Source: Salinarchaeum laminariae
GTDB taxonomy: Archaea > Halobacteriota > Halobacteria > Halobacteriales > Salinarchaeaceae
Assembly: GCF_023204835.1 (NCBI RefSeq)
Contig: NZ_CP096270.1
Span: 558,001-622,000, forward strand
Direction of reading: 5' to 3'
Length of the DNA stretch: 64,000 nucleotides
Shown here: piece by piece, positions 9,047 through 18,017 of the stretch
How the letters are laid out: every line of letters starts with the position of its first letter
Position numbering within the stretch: position 1 is the first letter of the stretch
Notes under the pieces: generated by a model
The model's database searches: none
Seen by the model: the letters and a program-made list of their open reading frames with translations, nothing else
Told to the model about the DNA's origin: nothing
Position numbers and translations under genes: made by a program

Positions 9047-9403
9047 TCAGGCCGATTCGACGTCGTCGGAGTCGTCACGGGGCTCCCCGCGGGCCGCGAC
9101 GCCAGTGGTCTGTGCGGTGGTGTTCTCGAGTCGGCGCTCGATGAGCGCCTCGAAGTCCTCCGTTCGGTCGTACTCTTCGCGGAGTCCGACCGCGGCACGA
9201 CCCTCGTCGGTGATCTCGTAGAGGCCGGACCGTTCAGCTGGCCCGATCTTCCGAACGAGACCGAAGTCGGCGAGCACCGGAAGGCGGTTGTTGACGTTCT
9301 TGCGGCTCTTGCCGGTCGTCTGCGCAATGTTGGTTGCGACGTTGCGACCGTAGGTGTGCAGAGCCTCGAGTATCAGGAAATCTGTCGGTTGACGAAGGCG
9401 CAT
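9047..9403 (-). CDS. Winged-helix transcriptional regulator
   Basis: A 118-residue DNA-binding protein. Residues about 8-75 form a winged helix (DFLILEALHTYGRNVATNIA, then TTGKSRKNVNNRLPVLADFGLV, then wing GLYEITDEGRAA). The acidic tail is disordered-looking. It resembles PhiH1-repressor/PadR-like haloarchaeal regulators. It is divergent from the CHAT protease gene and shares its 160-base upstream region, so it is a natural candidate regulator of that gene. No effector-binding domain is present. Confidence 0.85.
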   Translation of the reverse strand: MRLRQPTDFLILEALHTYGRNVATNIAQTTGKSRKNVNNRLPVLADFGLVRKIGPAERSGLYEITDEGRAAVGLREEYDRTEDFEALIERRLENTTAQTTGVAARGEPRDDSDDVESA

Positions 9404-9432
9404 AACGAGCTGTAATTGGATATGGCCGATTT

Positions 9433-9442
9433 CCTTATAATA
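9433..9442 (-). promoter_or_regulatory. TATA box of the winged-helix regulator
   Basis: Minus strand TATTATAAGG, centred about 35 bases before the ATG at 9403. It is the only strong A/T box in the divergent region to the CHAT gene, whose own promoter is not obvious. Confidence 0.6.
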
Positions 9443-9563
9443 CTTTGGGCCATCGGAAAATTGTACGGCAGCGCCGGGGCATACTACGAGAGCGGGGGTG
9501 ATGCGATCGGCAACGCCAGCACACTTTTGCCGTTGGGTGGCTAGCTACAGTTCACTACCGCCC

Positions 9564-11636
9564 ATGGCCGACCCCCACTCTCCAGGGACACTCATCACCC
9601 CATCCTTCGGGGTCGACCACGGTCTCGACGTCGTCGACCCGATCGAACGGTTGCGGCGGACGATCCGGACAGCAGAGCCGATCTCGCCGGAGACCATCGA
9701 CGATGACGTCTTTTCACTACCCGTCGAATCGGCCGTCCAGATCGAGACCTCCAGGCTCACTCTCCCACTCGAATCGCAGGTCTACGTGCGGGACGGGGAC
9801 GGGCGCATGATCGACGAAGTGCAACTCGGCAGCGCCCGGTCGTTCCCCGAGGACACGTACTGCATCGAACCGACCTGGATCCTGAAGGTGTATTTCCGCG
9901 TCGAGAGCGGCGTCGAGATCAGACAGAAGGGGAACACCACCGAGATCGAGTTCGACGACGTCGTTCCGGTGGAGATCGGGAGCTGTTCGACGCACGAACG
10001 GCCTGCGTCGACGGTGACCATCACCGAGGAGCCGACCGACGTTCTCGCGGCGATCTCCACCTTTGGCTCCGCGCTGAAGACGCTCAGCCCCGAGCGATCG
10101 TTCCCGACTCATAGAGGCCACCCACCGACGATCGAGCTCGGCGAGGAGCGAACAATCCCCGACGGACTCGCCCCGCCCGCGGACGACCTCCACCTCGAGG
10201 TTCCTGCAACGCTCTCGGACGCGTTTGCCGTCGCACCACTCGCGTACTATCTCGGCGCGGGAGTGCGTGAAGGGCCCGTCGCCCGCATCGTCGGCGAGTC
10301 GATCGACTATCCGCTCGCCCACCGCGGGAGCCTCGAAGACGGCGTCGAGCGGACCCTCGGCAAGCTGTTCTTGCTGGATTGTGTCACCAGGACGGAGGGC
10401 ATCTATCAGCTCGATCTCCACGAGCGCGAACTGTTCGAGGAGCGCATCGATCTGCCCCTCGCCGAGCTCTACGACGCCCCGCACGCCGAGCGCGTTGGAA
10501 CCTACCTCGACGTCTCCTACGACGAGATCGCCGATCTCATTCCAGACTGGAAGCAGGTCGCGCACGTCGATCCGTCGATGGAGTCCGTCGAGGCGTTGCC
10601 GTATCTCGTCGACGACCTCTCGATCGTCAAGACGGAGGATCCAGAGCCCGTCCCGATCGAAGAGGTCGAAAACGGCGGGATGCAGGGCCGCCTCATGCGT
10701 GGCGAGATCGCCACCGAGACGTCGTTCGTCCACCCCGCACAGTCCGAGACTGCGATCGAGGAGACGTGGGTCGGCGACGGCACGCCACTTGGCGTCTCGA
10801 AGGCGCTGCCGGAGGCGTTCGAGAACCGCGTCGGCCGGTCGACCTCGACGGGAACGATCGACATCTCGGTGATCTGCAACGACCCCGAGATGGCCGAAGA
10901 GGAGGACATCGTCGACGACACCTACGGCTCGCGAAGCGAACTCCCCTTCGACGTCACGGTCAAGACGGATACGACCAAAGAGGAGCTCGCCGATCTGCTC
11001 GCCGAGGACCGCGACTTCCTCCACTACATCGGCCACATCGACGACGACGGGTTCCGGTGTTCGGACGGTCGGCTCGACGCCACGACCATCGACGAAGCGG
11101 GCATGGACGCGTTCTTCCTCAACGCTTGCCAGTCCTACGAGCAGGGCATGGAGCTCGTCCGGAAGGGCGCGATCGGCGGCATCGTGACGGTCAGAGACGT
11201 GGCAAACATGGGTGCCGTCCGGATCGGCCAGGCTGTGGCCAGACTGCTCAACTGTGGCTTCCCACTCCGTCCCGCGCTCAACGTCGCACGCGACGAGAGC
11301 GTGATCGGCTCACACTACATCGTCATCGGGGACGGCGGGCTCTCGATCGTGCAACCCGAGAGCGGGACGCCGCACTTGCTGGAGGTCAAGAAATCCGGGT
11401 CAGACTACTTGATCGATATCGACATGTTCGGTGCTCAAGCGGGTATGGGCGGCCTCTTCTGCCCACACCTCGGTGGAACCGAGGAACAGACGCAGTACTA
11501 TTTGGCATCGGGAGCAGTTCCGGAGTTCATCGTCCCTGCAGCAAACTTCGAGGAGTTCCTCCACCGCGAGGACGGCCCAGTTCGCAAAAACGGATTCCTT
11601 TCTTGGACGAACGACCTGACGACGAACGATTTCTAA
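9564..11636 (+). CDS. CHAT-domain (caspase-like) protease
   Basis: A 690-residue protein with a C-terminal CHAT domain of the caspase clan. The catalytic pair is clear: His491 in FLHYIGHID and Cys522 in FFLNACQSYEQG, followed by the typical GAIGGIVTVRDV and a helix carrying ARLLNCGFPL. The first about 430 residues are an uncharacterised, mixed alpha/beta sensor-like region without membrane segments. CHAT proteases act in cell-suicide and antiphage systems, among others. ATG 9564 (MADPHSPGTL) is chosen over the upstream codons. Neighbours are a divergent regulator and a convergent small membrane protein whose stop codon lies 4 bases away. Confidence 0.85.
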   Translation: MADPHSPGTLITPSFGVDHGLDVVDPIERLRRTIRTAEPISPETIDDDVFSLPVESAVQIETSRLTLPLESQVYVRDGDGRMIDEVQLGSARSFPEDTYCIEPTWILKVYFRVESGVEIRQKGNTTEIEFDDVVPVEIGSCSTHERPASTVTITEEPTDVLAAISTFGSALKTLSPERSFPTHRGHPPTIELGEERTIPDGLAPPADDLHLEVPATLSDAFAVAPLAYYLGAGVREGPVARIVGESIDYPLAHRGSLEDGVERTLGKLFLLDCVTRTEGIYQLDLHERELFEERIDLPLAELYDAPHAERVGTYLDVSYDEIADLIPDWKQVAHVDPSMESVEALPYLVDDLSIVKTEDPEPVPIEEVENGGMQGRLMRGEIATETSFVHPAQSETAIEETWVGDGTPLGVSKALPEAFENRVGRSTSTGTIDISVICNDPEMAEEEDIVDDTYGSRSELPFDVTVKTDTTKEELADLLAEDRDFLHYIGHIDDDGFRCSDGRLDATTIDEAGMDAFFLNACQSYEQGMELVRKGAIGGIVTVRDVANMGAVRIGQAVARLLNCGFPLRPALNVARDESVIGSHYIVIGDGGLSIVQPESGTPHLLEVKKSGSDYLIDIDMFGAQAGMGGLFCPHLGGTEEQTQYYLASGAVPEFIVPAANFEEFLHREDGPVRKNGFLSWTNDLTTNDF

Positions 11637-11640
11637 CCGA

Positions 11641-11775
11641 TTATACGACGGTCGATCCGCGAGCAGCCGCAGCGCCGCCCACCTGCGAGAGCACCAGCAG
11701 GAGCGTGAACAGCACGCCGATCTTTCGGGGGTTGTTCGCGAGGTACTGCTTCATACGGCCATTGTCATTGGACAT
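11641..11775 (-). CDS. Small haloarchaeal membrane protein (DUF7503-like)
   Basis: A 44-residue protein, MSNDNGRMKQYLANNPRKIG followed by a hydrophobic segment (residues about 20-37) and a short Gly/Ala tail. This matches my memory of a haloarchaeal family of tiny proteins (DUF7503); the number is from memory. An A/T-rich stretch at 11801-11820 gives a minus-strand TATA-like box about 30-40 bases before the ATG. The same frame runs on upstream for 54 codons without the family look, so the short start is preferred. It is convergent with the CHAT protease and might be its membrane partner or target. Confidence 0.65.
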   Translation of the reverse strand: MSNDNGRMKQYLANNPRKIGVLFTLLLVLSQVGGAAAARGSTVV

Positions 11776-12040
11776 TGCAATTGGATACAGAGCCGGCCAC
11801 AAATTAAAATTATCTAATACTTTCCGATGAAAGATGGATGCATCCCAGTCAGGATATCGGTCGTATTCGACCCACAAAACGAGCGACTGCGGACGTATTG
11901 GGATCGAAAAGTTGCCAACGTGGGAGGGTATTGGCAATATCTACCTGCGATCGCCAGTCGTCGGTTGCTGGTAACTCACGAGAGCAGGCAGTACCGTCGC
12001 CTGCCCGAACACCCAAGCAAGTTCGGCCAGCACTCCCGCT

Positions 12041-14302
12041 ATGGATCACCAGACCGACCGCGTTCGAGAGCTCCTCGACGAGCTCACGCGCGGGGAGAAG
12101 CTCTCACTCGTCCACGGTCACGTGGACCCGACGCGAACGGCGACCGGCTACCTGCCGGGCGTCGAACGCCTCGACGTCCCCGACTTTCGGCTCGTCGACG
12201 GGCCCCTCGGCGTTCGGGTGCCGGGCACGCCCTCGACCGCATTTCCGGCACCGCTCGCGGCCGCGGCGACGTTCGATCCCGAACTCAGCCGGCAGAAGGG
12301 TGCTGCCATCGCTCGCGAGGCACGCGCGCTAGATCAGGACGTGCTGCTCGCGCCGGGACTGAATCTCATCCGCGTTCCCCACTGCGGGCGGAACTTCGAG
12401 TACTTCAGCGAGGATCCGGTGCTGACCGGCGCCTTCGCCGCAGCGTCCGTCGAGGGCGTACAGTCCGAGGACGTGATCGCTACGCCGAAACACTACGTCG
12501 CCAACAGCCAGGAGACCGACCGCGCCGTCGTCAGCGCCGACATCTCCGAGCGCGCGCTCCGTGAGCTGTATCTGCCCGGATTCGAGGCGGCCGTCGACGC
12601 CGGTGCGGGATCGGTGATGACGGCCTACAACCGCGTGAACGGCACGCACATGTCCGAACACGGCGATCTGGTCACGGACGTGCTCAAGGAGGAGTTCGGG
12701 TTCGACGGCTTCGTCGTCTCCGACTGGTACGGAACCGAGAGCACGGTCGCTGCCGCCAACGCCGGGCTCGACCTCGAGATGCCGGGCGTCTCGATGCAGG
12801 CGATGATGACGCCCGCGATGGAGGACGACACCGATATCGACGACGGCGGCGATTTGGACGGCGAGAGAAGCGACGAACCAGCCGACGAAATGCCCGAAGA
12901 GATGGACTTCGGCGAGCTCGAAGGCGGCATGCCAGATCCGGAGAACTACGACCAGTTCGGCGCGGCCCTCGGCGAGGCCATCGACGCTGGCGAGGTCCCC
13001 GAGTCTCGACTCGACGACATGGCCGCGCGGGTGCTCGGCCAGATGGCAGCCGCTGGCGCACTCGACGGGATCCGCGCGAGCGAAGCGAGTGCGGGCTCGG
13101 AGGACGAGCGTAGCGAGTCGTCCGGTGCGCGGACCGACGGCGCGCTCGACACCGACGAGCATCGCGAGCTGGCGAGTGAGATCGCTGCCCGCGGACAGGT
13201 GCTCCTCGAGAACGACGGCGTCCTGCCACTCGCCGACGACGCCGACGTCGCACTGATCGGCCCGAACCTCGACGAGCCGACGCTCGGCGGCGGTGGCTCC
13301 TCGGAGACGACGCCCGTCGAAGCGACCACGACCGCCGACGGGATCGAGGCGCGCGCGACGAGCGAGGGCGGCTCGGTGACGGTCGCGCAGGGCGTCCAGC
13401 GGATCGAGGACAAGTCAATATTCGACGTGGGCGAGGACGACGCGGATGGCGAGCATGCAGACGGTGGGAGCGATGCGGACGTCTCCATCGACGACGCCGT
13501 CGCCGCCGCCGAAGCAGCCGACGTCGCGGTGGTCGTCGTCCGCGATCAGGCGACGGAGGCCGCCGACCGCGAGGATCTCCGACTCCCGGGCGAGCAGGAC
13601 GAACTCGTCGAGGCAGTCGCAGCCGCCAACGACCGGACGGTCGTCGCGATCCGCTCCAGCGGCCCGGTCGAACTGCCGTGGCGCGAGGACGTTGCCGCGG
13701 TCCTCGCCTCCTGGTACCCCGGACAGGCCGACGGCGAGGCGCTCGCCGCGGTCTGCTACGGCGACGTGGATCCCTCCGGACGGCTGCCCGTGACGTTCGC
13801 ACCGGAGAGTGAGTACCCCGCGAGCGAGCCCGAGCAGTACCCCGGCGTCGACGGGACCGCCACCTACGAGGAGGGCGTCTTCGTCGGCTACCGGCATTTC
13901 GACGCGGGCCGGGGCGAGGCGACCTACCCGTTCGGCCACGGTCACTCCTACGCCGCCTTCGAGTACCGCGACGTAGAGGCGGTCGACGAGTCGACGGTCG
14001 CGGTGACCGTCGCGAACGTCGCCGAGCGCGACGGCCGCGAGGTCGTGCAGGCCTACGTCCGGCCGCCGGAGGCCGACTCGGCGGCGGACGAGCTCGATCG
14101 CCCGGTTCGCGAACTCGGTGGGTTCGCGACCGTGGACGTTCCCGCAGGCGAGAGTGCGCGCGTGACGATCAGTCTCGACGAGCTGGCCTTCCAGCAGTTC
14201 GACGAGGAGCAGGCGGGCTGGACCACGACGGACGGCGAGTACGCAGTCGAAGTCGGGCGATCCGCTGGCGATCTGCGCCTCGAGACGTCCGTCGATCGGT
14301 AA
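12041..14302 (+). CDS. Glycoside hydrolase family 3 beta-glucosidase/xylosidase-like
   Basis: Retaining exo-glycosidase of 753 residues with no signal peptide, hence probably cytosolic. It has an N-terminal TIM-barrel (VDGPLGVRVPG..., KHYVANSQE), the nucleophile Asp228 in VVSDWYG, the alpha/beta sandwich domain (about 385-590, including GPNLDEPTLGGGGS and ASWYPGQADG) and a C-terminal Fn3-like domain (about 640-750). An acidic low-complexity insert (about 268-300) and a Ser/Glu/Arg linker (about 347-368) are unusual. The linker is encoded by mini-hairpin DNA (see findings). Exact sugar specificity cannot be read. Confidence 0.92.
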   Translation: MDHQTDRVRELLDELTRGEKLSLVHGHVDPTRTATGYLPGVERLDVPDFRLVDGPLGVRVPGTPSTAFPAPLAAAATFDPELSRQKGAAIAREARALDQDVLLAPGLNLIRVPHCGRNFEYFSEDPVLTGAFAAASVEGVQSEDVIATPKHYVANSQETDRAVVSADISERALRELYLPGFEAAVDAGAGSVMTAYNRVNGTHMSEHGDLVTDVLKEEFGFDGFVVSDWYGTESTVAAANAGLDLEMPGVSMQAMMTPAMEDDTDIDDGGDLDGERSDEPADEMPEEMDFGELEGGMPDPENYDQFGAALGEAIDAGEVPESRLDDMAARVLGQMAAAGALDGIRASEASAGSEDERSESSGARTDGALDTDEHRELASEIAARGQVLLENDGVLPLADDADVALIGPNLDEPTLGGGGSSETTPVEATTTADGIEARATSEGGSVTVAQGVQRIEDKSIFDVGEDDADGEHADGGSDADVSIDDAVAAAEAADVAVVVVRDQATEAADREDLRLPGEQDELVEAVAAANDRTVVAIRSSGPVELPWREDVAAVLASWYPGQADGEALAAVCYGDVDPSGRLPVTFAPESEYPASEPEQYPGVDGTATYEEGVFVGYRHFDAGRGEATYPFGHGHSYAAFEYRDVEAVDESTVAVTVANVAERDGREVVQAYVRPPEADSAADELDRPVRELGGFATVDVPAGESARVTISLDELAFQQFDEEQAGWTTTDGEYAVEVGRSAGDLRLETSVDR
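13078..13123 (+). repeat. Two GAGCGNAGCGAG mini-hairpin units inside the GH3 coding sequence
   Basis: GAGCGAAGCGAG (13078-13089) and GAGCGTAGCGAG (13106-13117) contain the GCGNAGC hairpin core. The second lies inside a 6-bp inverted repeat, GGACGA (13102-13107) and TCGTCC (13118-13123). They encode part of the linker ASEASAGSEDERSESSGART. The same units build the dispersed intergenic elements of this window. Confidence 0.65.
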
Positions 14303-14500
14303 CGGCTGACCCACGCCGGCCTGCCCTTTGATCAGCTTCGCTTGTCGCGAGACCATACCCGACCAGATCGCCGCGCAACGACGCGTTGGACCCCGATTTC
14401 TGCCCCGCTAGAGAGCGATGCAGCCAGTCGTCTACCACATTGTTTGTCCCACGTCAACACTTAACACTGTCGCAGTACTAGATGCACGTTGGACCAACCA

Positions 14501-14689
14501 ATGAGCATCAAAGACGCGGTCCAGAACCTGCTCGGTGGATCGGACGACGCCAGCGCGGCGACGGCCGAGACGCCGGACGAACCCCCGACCCACGTTTGCC
14601 AGAGCTGTGGGGAGGAGTACTACTCGGACCCCGAGATGGAGATCGATACCTGCCGGAGCTGTGGCGGAATCAAAATCGAGCGGCTGTAG
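14501..14689 (+). CDS. Small zinc-ribbon protein
   Basis: A 62-residue protein with an N-terminal acidic/Ala part (residues 1-33) and a four-Cys zinc ribbon: CQSCGEEYYSDPEMEIDTCRSCG (two CxxCG knuckles). Small proteins of this kind are common in haloarchaea and mostly unstudied. ATG 14501 (MSIKDAVQNL) is chosen; TTG at 14489 is possible. Its role is unknown; it could bind nucleic acid or act as a protein adaptor. Confidence 0.8.
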   Translation: MSIKDAVQNLLGGSDDASAATAETPDEPPTHVCQSCGEEYYSDPEMEIDTCRSCGGIKIERL

Positions 14690-14862
14690 ATCGCGTCGAT
14701 GTCGGTTGGCATCTTTTGGGCCGCTTCAACGGTAACGAAGAGACGCTCGGCAGCCTGTGTGACAGAGCGGGCTGGAGGAACCGACGGCGTTACTCGATGG
14801 CGCACTCACAGGCGCTACTCGGTGACGCTTTCAGAGGCCCTGCTCAGTGACACTCTTCGACG

Positions 14863-14914
14863 ACATTCCGTGAGGGCATTCCGTGACAGCATTCCACGAC
14901 GGCATTCGGCAACG
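14863..14914 (+). repeat. Degenerate 13-base tandem repeat before arcS
   Basis: Four units of the type GCATTCCGTGACA follow one another at 14863, 14876, 14889 and 14902, with growing divergence. The stretch before it (from about 14785) carries looser GCGCTACTCGGTGAC-like units, so about 130 bases here seem to be built from decayed repeats. The unit length is not a multiple of three and no gene is read through it. Purpose unknown. Confidence 0.6.
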
Positions 14915-14978
14915 GCGCCCCACTGCGACGCTGCACGGACCGACACGCCTATTCGCCGAGCGATGCCGACGTTTGGGT

Positions 14979-16826
14979 ATGACGGAGTACTTCGAGGTCC
15001 ACGAGCGCGACGGGGCAGCCCGCGCCGGCGAGTTACGCCTGACCGACCCGGTCGCCACGCCCGCGCTCGTCGACGACGTCCTCGAGGACGCTGGTAGTCG
15101 CTGGAGCGAGGATCGCGACGTACCGAAAGCGGCGAGCGATGGCGACGGCGGTCCCGGGAGCGAGGCCGCCCTCACGATCCTTCCCCACCGCGGATTCCCC
15201 GCTGGAACCGATCCCGAGGTCCAGTCCTCCTTCCAGCCGGAGTATCCTGCGGTCGACTACCCGAGCGCGGCCGTGATCCACCAGGAGACCGCAGCAGCGC
15301 TCGGACAGGACGCCTACGTCCTCTCCACCGCGCAGGGGATCGTAGGCCACGCAGCGGCGTTCGTCGAGGCAATCGTGGGAGTTCGGGAGGCGATCGAGCC
15401 CGACGCCGCGCTCTACCTGCCCGGCGTCGCGACGCCAGGGAACGTCGCCACGCTCGCGTACGCGGGCGTCGACTGCTTCGACACCGACCGCGCAGTGATC
15501 CGGGGCACGCAGGGCTGGTATCTCACGCCCGATGGGGAGCAACGACTCGCGGACCTCGCTGGCGACGAACTGCCCTGCCCCTGTCCGGCCTGTCGCGGGC
15601 CGGCCGAGGAGTTCGATCGGGAGGACTGCATCGAGCACAACGTCGCCCAGCTTCGGGCCGAGTGTGCTCGCGTCCGTGCGAAGATCGACGACGGGACGCT
15701 CCGAGATTACGTCGAGGCGCAGGGCCGCCACGAGCAGTGGCACACGGCGTCGTTCCGCCGACTCGACCGCCAGTGGGAGTATCTCGAGGAGCGAACGCCG
15801 CTCACCCGCCGGGCCGAGATCACTGCAGCCTCCGAAGACACGCTCCGCCGCGTCGAGATCCAGCGCTACGCAGATCGGGTCACCTCACGCTACCGCCCGC
15901 GCTTCGATTCCCACCCGCTCGTGCTCGTGCCCTGCTCGGCGTCCAAACCCTACAGCGACTCACAGAGCCACGGACAGTTCCACGACGCGATCGACTTCCG
16001 CGGCCACGTCGTCTCGATCACGAGCCCGATCGGCGTCGTGCCCGCGGAGCTCGAACTCACCTACCCCGCCCAGCACTACGACTCGGTCGTAACCGGCGAC
16101 TGGTCCGAGACGGAAATCGAGTTCGTCGCGAACGTGCTCAGCGCCTATCTCGAGCGCGCAGACTACCCCCGGATCGTCGCTCACGTACCCGAGGACTATC
16201 GGCCGATCGTCGAGCGGGCGATCGCGGCCGTCGGAGCGGACGACGGCGCGGCCGACGACGGCACCGACGCCGCCCCGCCGGTCGAGTACACCGTCGTCGA
16301 CCACCCCACGACCGACGAATCGCTGGCGAACCTCGACGCCGCGCTCGACGGCGAGCTCCGCTACAGCAGGGGCCAGCGCTACCGCTCGATCGTCCGCGGG
16401 ATCGCCGACTACATGATCGGCGACGGCGCCGGCGACGCGATCTTCGACGACGTCACCGTCCACGGCCGGTACCCCAAGCTGCAGGTCGACCGCGCCGGCA
16501 GCACGCGAGAGTCCGACGCCGAAGACGACCAGCTCGCGGCCGTCGTCCCGCAGTACGGGACATTGGCGTTCACGCTCAAGGGCGCGAAGCGGTGGGTCGA
16601 CTCCGACGCCCCGGTCAAGACCGTCGAGATCGACGAGTTCGTTCCCCACGGCAGCGCGCTCGCACCAGGCGTCGTGGACGCTGACGACGCCATCCGGCCC
16701 GGCGACGAAGTGATCGTCGAGGGGCCGCTCGCCTTCGCCGTCGGCAGGGCTGCGATGTCCGGTCCGGAGATGCGACGGAGTTCCCGTGGCGTCGCGGTCG
16801 ACGTGCGCCACGTCGAGGAGCGCTGA
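14979..16826 (+). CDS. arcS: Archaeosine synthase ArcS
   Basis: Second tRNA-level enzyme of archaeosine formation. ArcS acts on preQ0 at position 15 of tRNA, adding lysine in studied archaea before the final conversion. The 615 residues include a TGT-like barrel (about 60-300) with a Cys-rich CPCPACRG zinc site, and the ArcS hallmark VPCSASKPYSDSQSH. A C-terminal PUA-type RNA-binding domain (about 535-612) includes VDSDAPVKTVEIDEF. The TGT DSGAFQ catalytic motif is absent, as expected. ATG 14979 (MTEYFEVHERDG) fits the family start. The TgtA gene lies on the same strand about 6 kb upstream. Confidence 0.95.
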   Translation: MTEYFEVHERDGAARAGELRLTDPVATPALVDDVLEDAGSRWSEDRDVPKAASDGDGGPGSEAALTILPHRGFPAGTDPEVQSSFQPEYPAVDYPSAAVIHQETAAALGQDAYVLSTAQGIVGHAAAFVEAIVGVREAIEPDAALYLPGVATPGNVATLAYAGVDCFDTDRAVIRGTQGWYLTPDGEQRLADLAGDELPCPCPACRGPAEEFDREDCIEHNVAQLRAECARVRAKIDDGTLRDYVEAQGRHEQWHTASFRRLDRQWEYLEERTPLTRRAEITAASEDTLRRVEIQRYADRVTSRYRPRFDSHPLVLVPCSASKPYSDSQSHGQFHDAIDFRGHVVSITSPIGVVPAELELTYPAQHYDSVVTGDWSETEIEFVANVLSAYLERADYPRIVAHVPEDYRPIVERAIAAVGADDGAADDGTDAAPPVEYTVVDHPTTDESLANLDAALDGELRYSRGQRYRSIVRGIADYMIGDGAGDAIFDDVTVHGRYPKLQVDRAGSTRESDAEDDQLAAVVPQYGTLAFTLKGAKRWVDSDAPVKTVEIDEFVPHGSALAPGVVDADDAIRPGDEVIVEGPLAFAVGRAAMSGPEMRRSSRGVAVDVRHVEER

Positions 16827-16900
16827 AGTTGCTGCGGGCGGACGTGCCACCGCGCTGACGTGAACCGGCTGCCTGAGGCCGAGAGGCCACGAGATGCGGT

Positions 16901-17119
16901 TCAGTCCTTCCCGGTGCTGGTCGGGAGACCAGCCCAACTCGAGAGGTGGCCGAGACAGTAGAAAAACGCGACCCAGCCGACGATCAGTCCGCCGACGATC
17001 ACCGCGAAGTCGGCGAACGTCGTGCCGACGACGACCGCGTACCCGATCCCGAACGTCAGCAGGAACAGCGACGTTGCGAACAACACCAGGCACCGCGGCG
17101 CGCTCTCTGGAGGGTCCAT
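16901..17119 (-). CDS. Small membrane protein, two helices
   Basis: A 72-residue protein. MDPPESAPR is followed by two hydrophobic segments (about 11-31 and 35-56) and a short tail ending in STGKD. I do not recognise the family. ATG 17117-17119 is the only start that leaves a sensible protein. It stands between convergent arcS and the divergent HAD hydrolase, so it is expressed alone. Confidence 0.7.
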   Translation of the reverse strand: MDPPESAPRCLVLFATSLFLLTFGIGYAVVVGTTFADFAVIVGGLIVGWVAFFYCLGHLSSWAGLPTSTGKD

Positions 17120-17205
17120 ACCCGTCGTACGATGGCCAGCTGCATGAAACTCCGTCGGCGGCACGCATCGCGGCATGGAAGTGGCCAGCGCCCGGAACCC
17201 GGGGT

Positions 17206-17862
17206 ATGACCGACACTGCAGTCTGGTTCGACCTCGACGGCACGCTCTGTCAGTTCGACCAGTCCTTCGACGTGCTCGTACGCGACTCACTGGTCGCCGC
17301 CGGTGTGCGCAACCCGCCGGAGGCCGCCCACGACGTCTTCGCCGAGCGGATCTTCTCCGCACTCGAGGAGTGCGAGGCCGAACCGTTCGAACTGGCCTTC
17401 GAAGCCGTCGCCACGGAGCTCGGCGTCAGCGTCGACCCCGCGGAAGCGGCCACGGCCTACCGCGAAATCGAGGTCGAATCGACGACGCTCGTCGACGGTG
17501 CCCGGGAGACCGTCGAGACCGTCGCCGATCGGGCGGCGGCCGTCGGCGTGCTCTCCAACGGCGAGGGTGCACTCCAGCGCGAGAAGCTCGCTGCACACGG
17601 ACTTGAGGACGCCTTCGACGCGGTCGTGATCTCGAACGAGGTCGGCGTCCGCAAGCCCGATACCGCGATATTCGCGACCGCGGCCGAGCGACTCGCCTCG
17701 AACGGCGTCGAGCCCGCCGAGCACGTCTACGTCGCCGACGAGTACGAGACGGACGTCGGACCGGCAGAACAGGCGGGCTGGACGGCGATCCACGTCCGGA
17801 ACGACGAGGGACCGTCCGCGAGCGTGAACCAGCTGGGTGCGCTGGAGACGCTGTTGCTCTGA
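17206..17862 (+). CDS. HAD superfamily hydrolase
   Basis: A 218-residue haloacid dehalogenase-like phosphatase. Motif I FDLDGTL (residues 8-14) has nucleophile Asp9 and acid/base Asp11, motif II is VLSN, the motif III lysine is in VGVRKPD, and motif IV is ADEYETD, where the usual leading Gly is Ala. The helical cap (about 20-90) marks subclass I. Such enzymes dephosphorylate small metabolites; the substrate is unknown. ATG 17206 is chosen because upstream frame residues are Arg-rich and antisense to another gene. Confidence 0.9.
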   Translation: MTDTAVWFDLDGTLCQFDQSFDVLVRDSLVAAGVRNPPEAAHDVFAERIFSALEECEAEPFELAFEAVATELGVSVDPAEAATAYREIEVESTTLVDGARETVETVADRAAAVGVLSNGEGALQREKLAAHGLEDAFDAVVISNEVGVRKPDTAIFATAAERLASNGVEPAEHVYVADEYETDVGPAEQAGWTAIHVRNDEGPSASVNQLGALETLLL

Positions 17863-18017
17863 ATCGGCGTCGACTGATCGGCGGCGCTGGCATGCGGACG
17901 TTCGCACACTGTTCGGTGTGAATCGCCCCGATCGCTCGGGGATTCGCCAGCCCACGGACGCTGACTCGGCAGCGAGTAACCACCGTGTTTTTCCCGGGGT
18001 CCGTCTATAGCTCTCCC

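Noticed and set aside
11827..12040. Open frames on both strands in the A/T-rich gap before the GH3 gene
   Set aside because: No codon bias, no family resemblance, and frames compete with one another.
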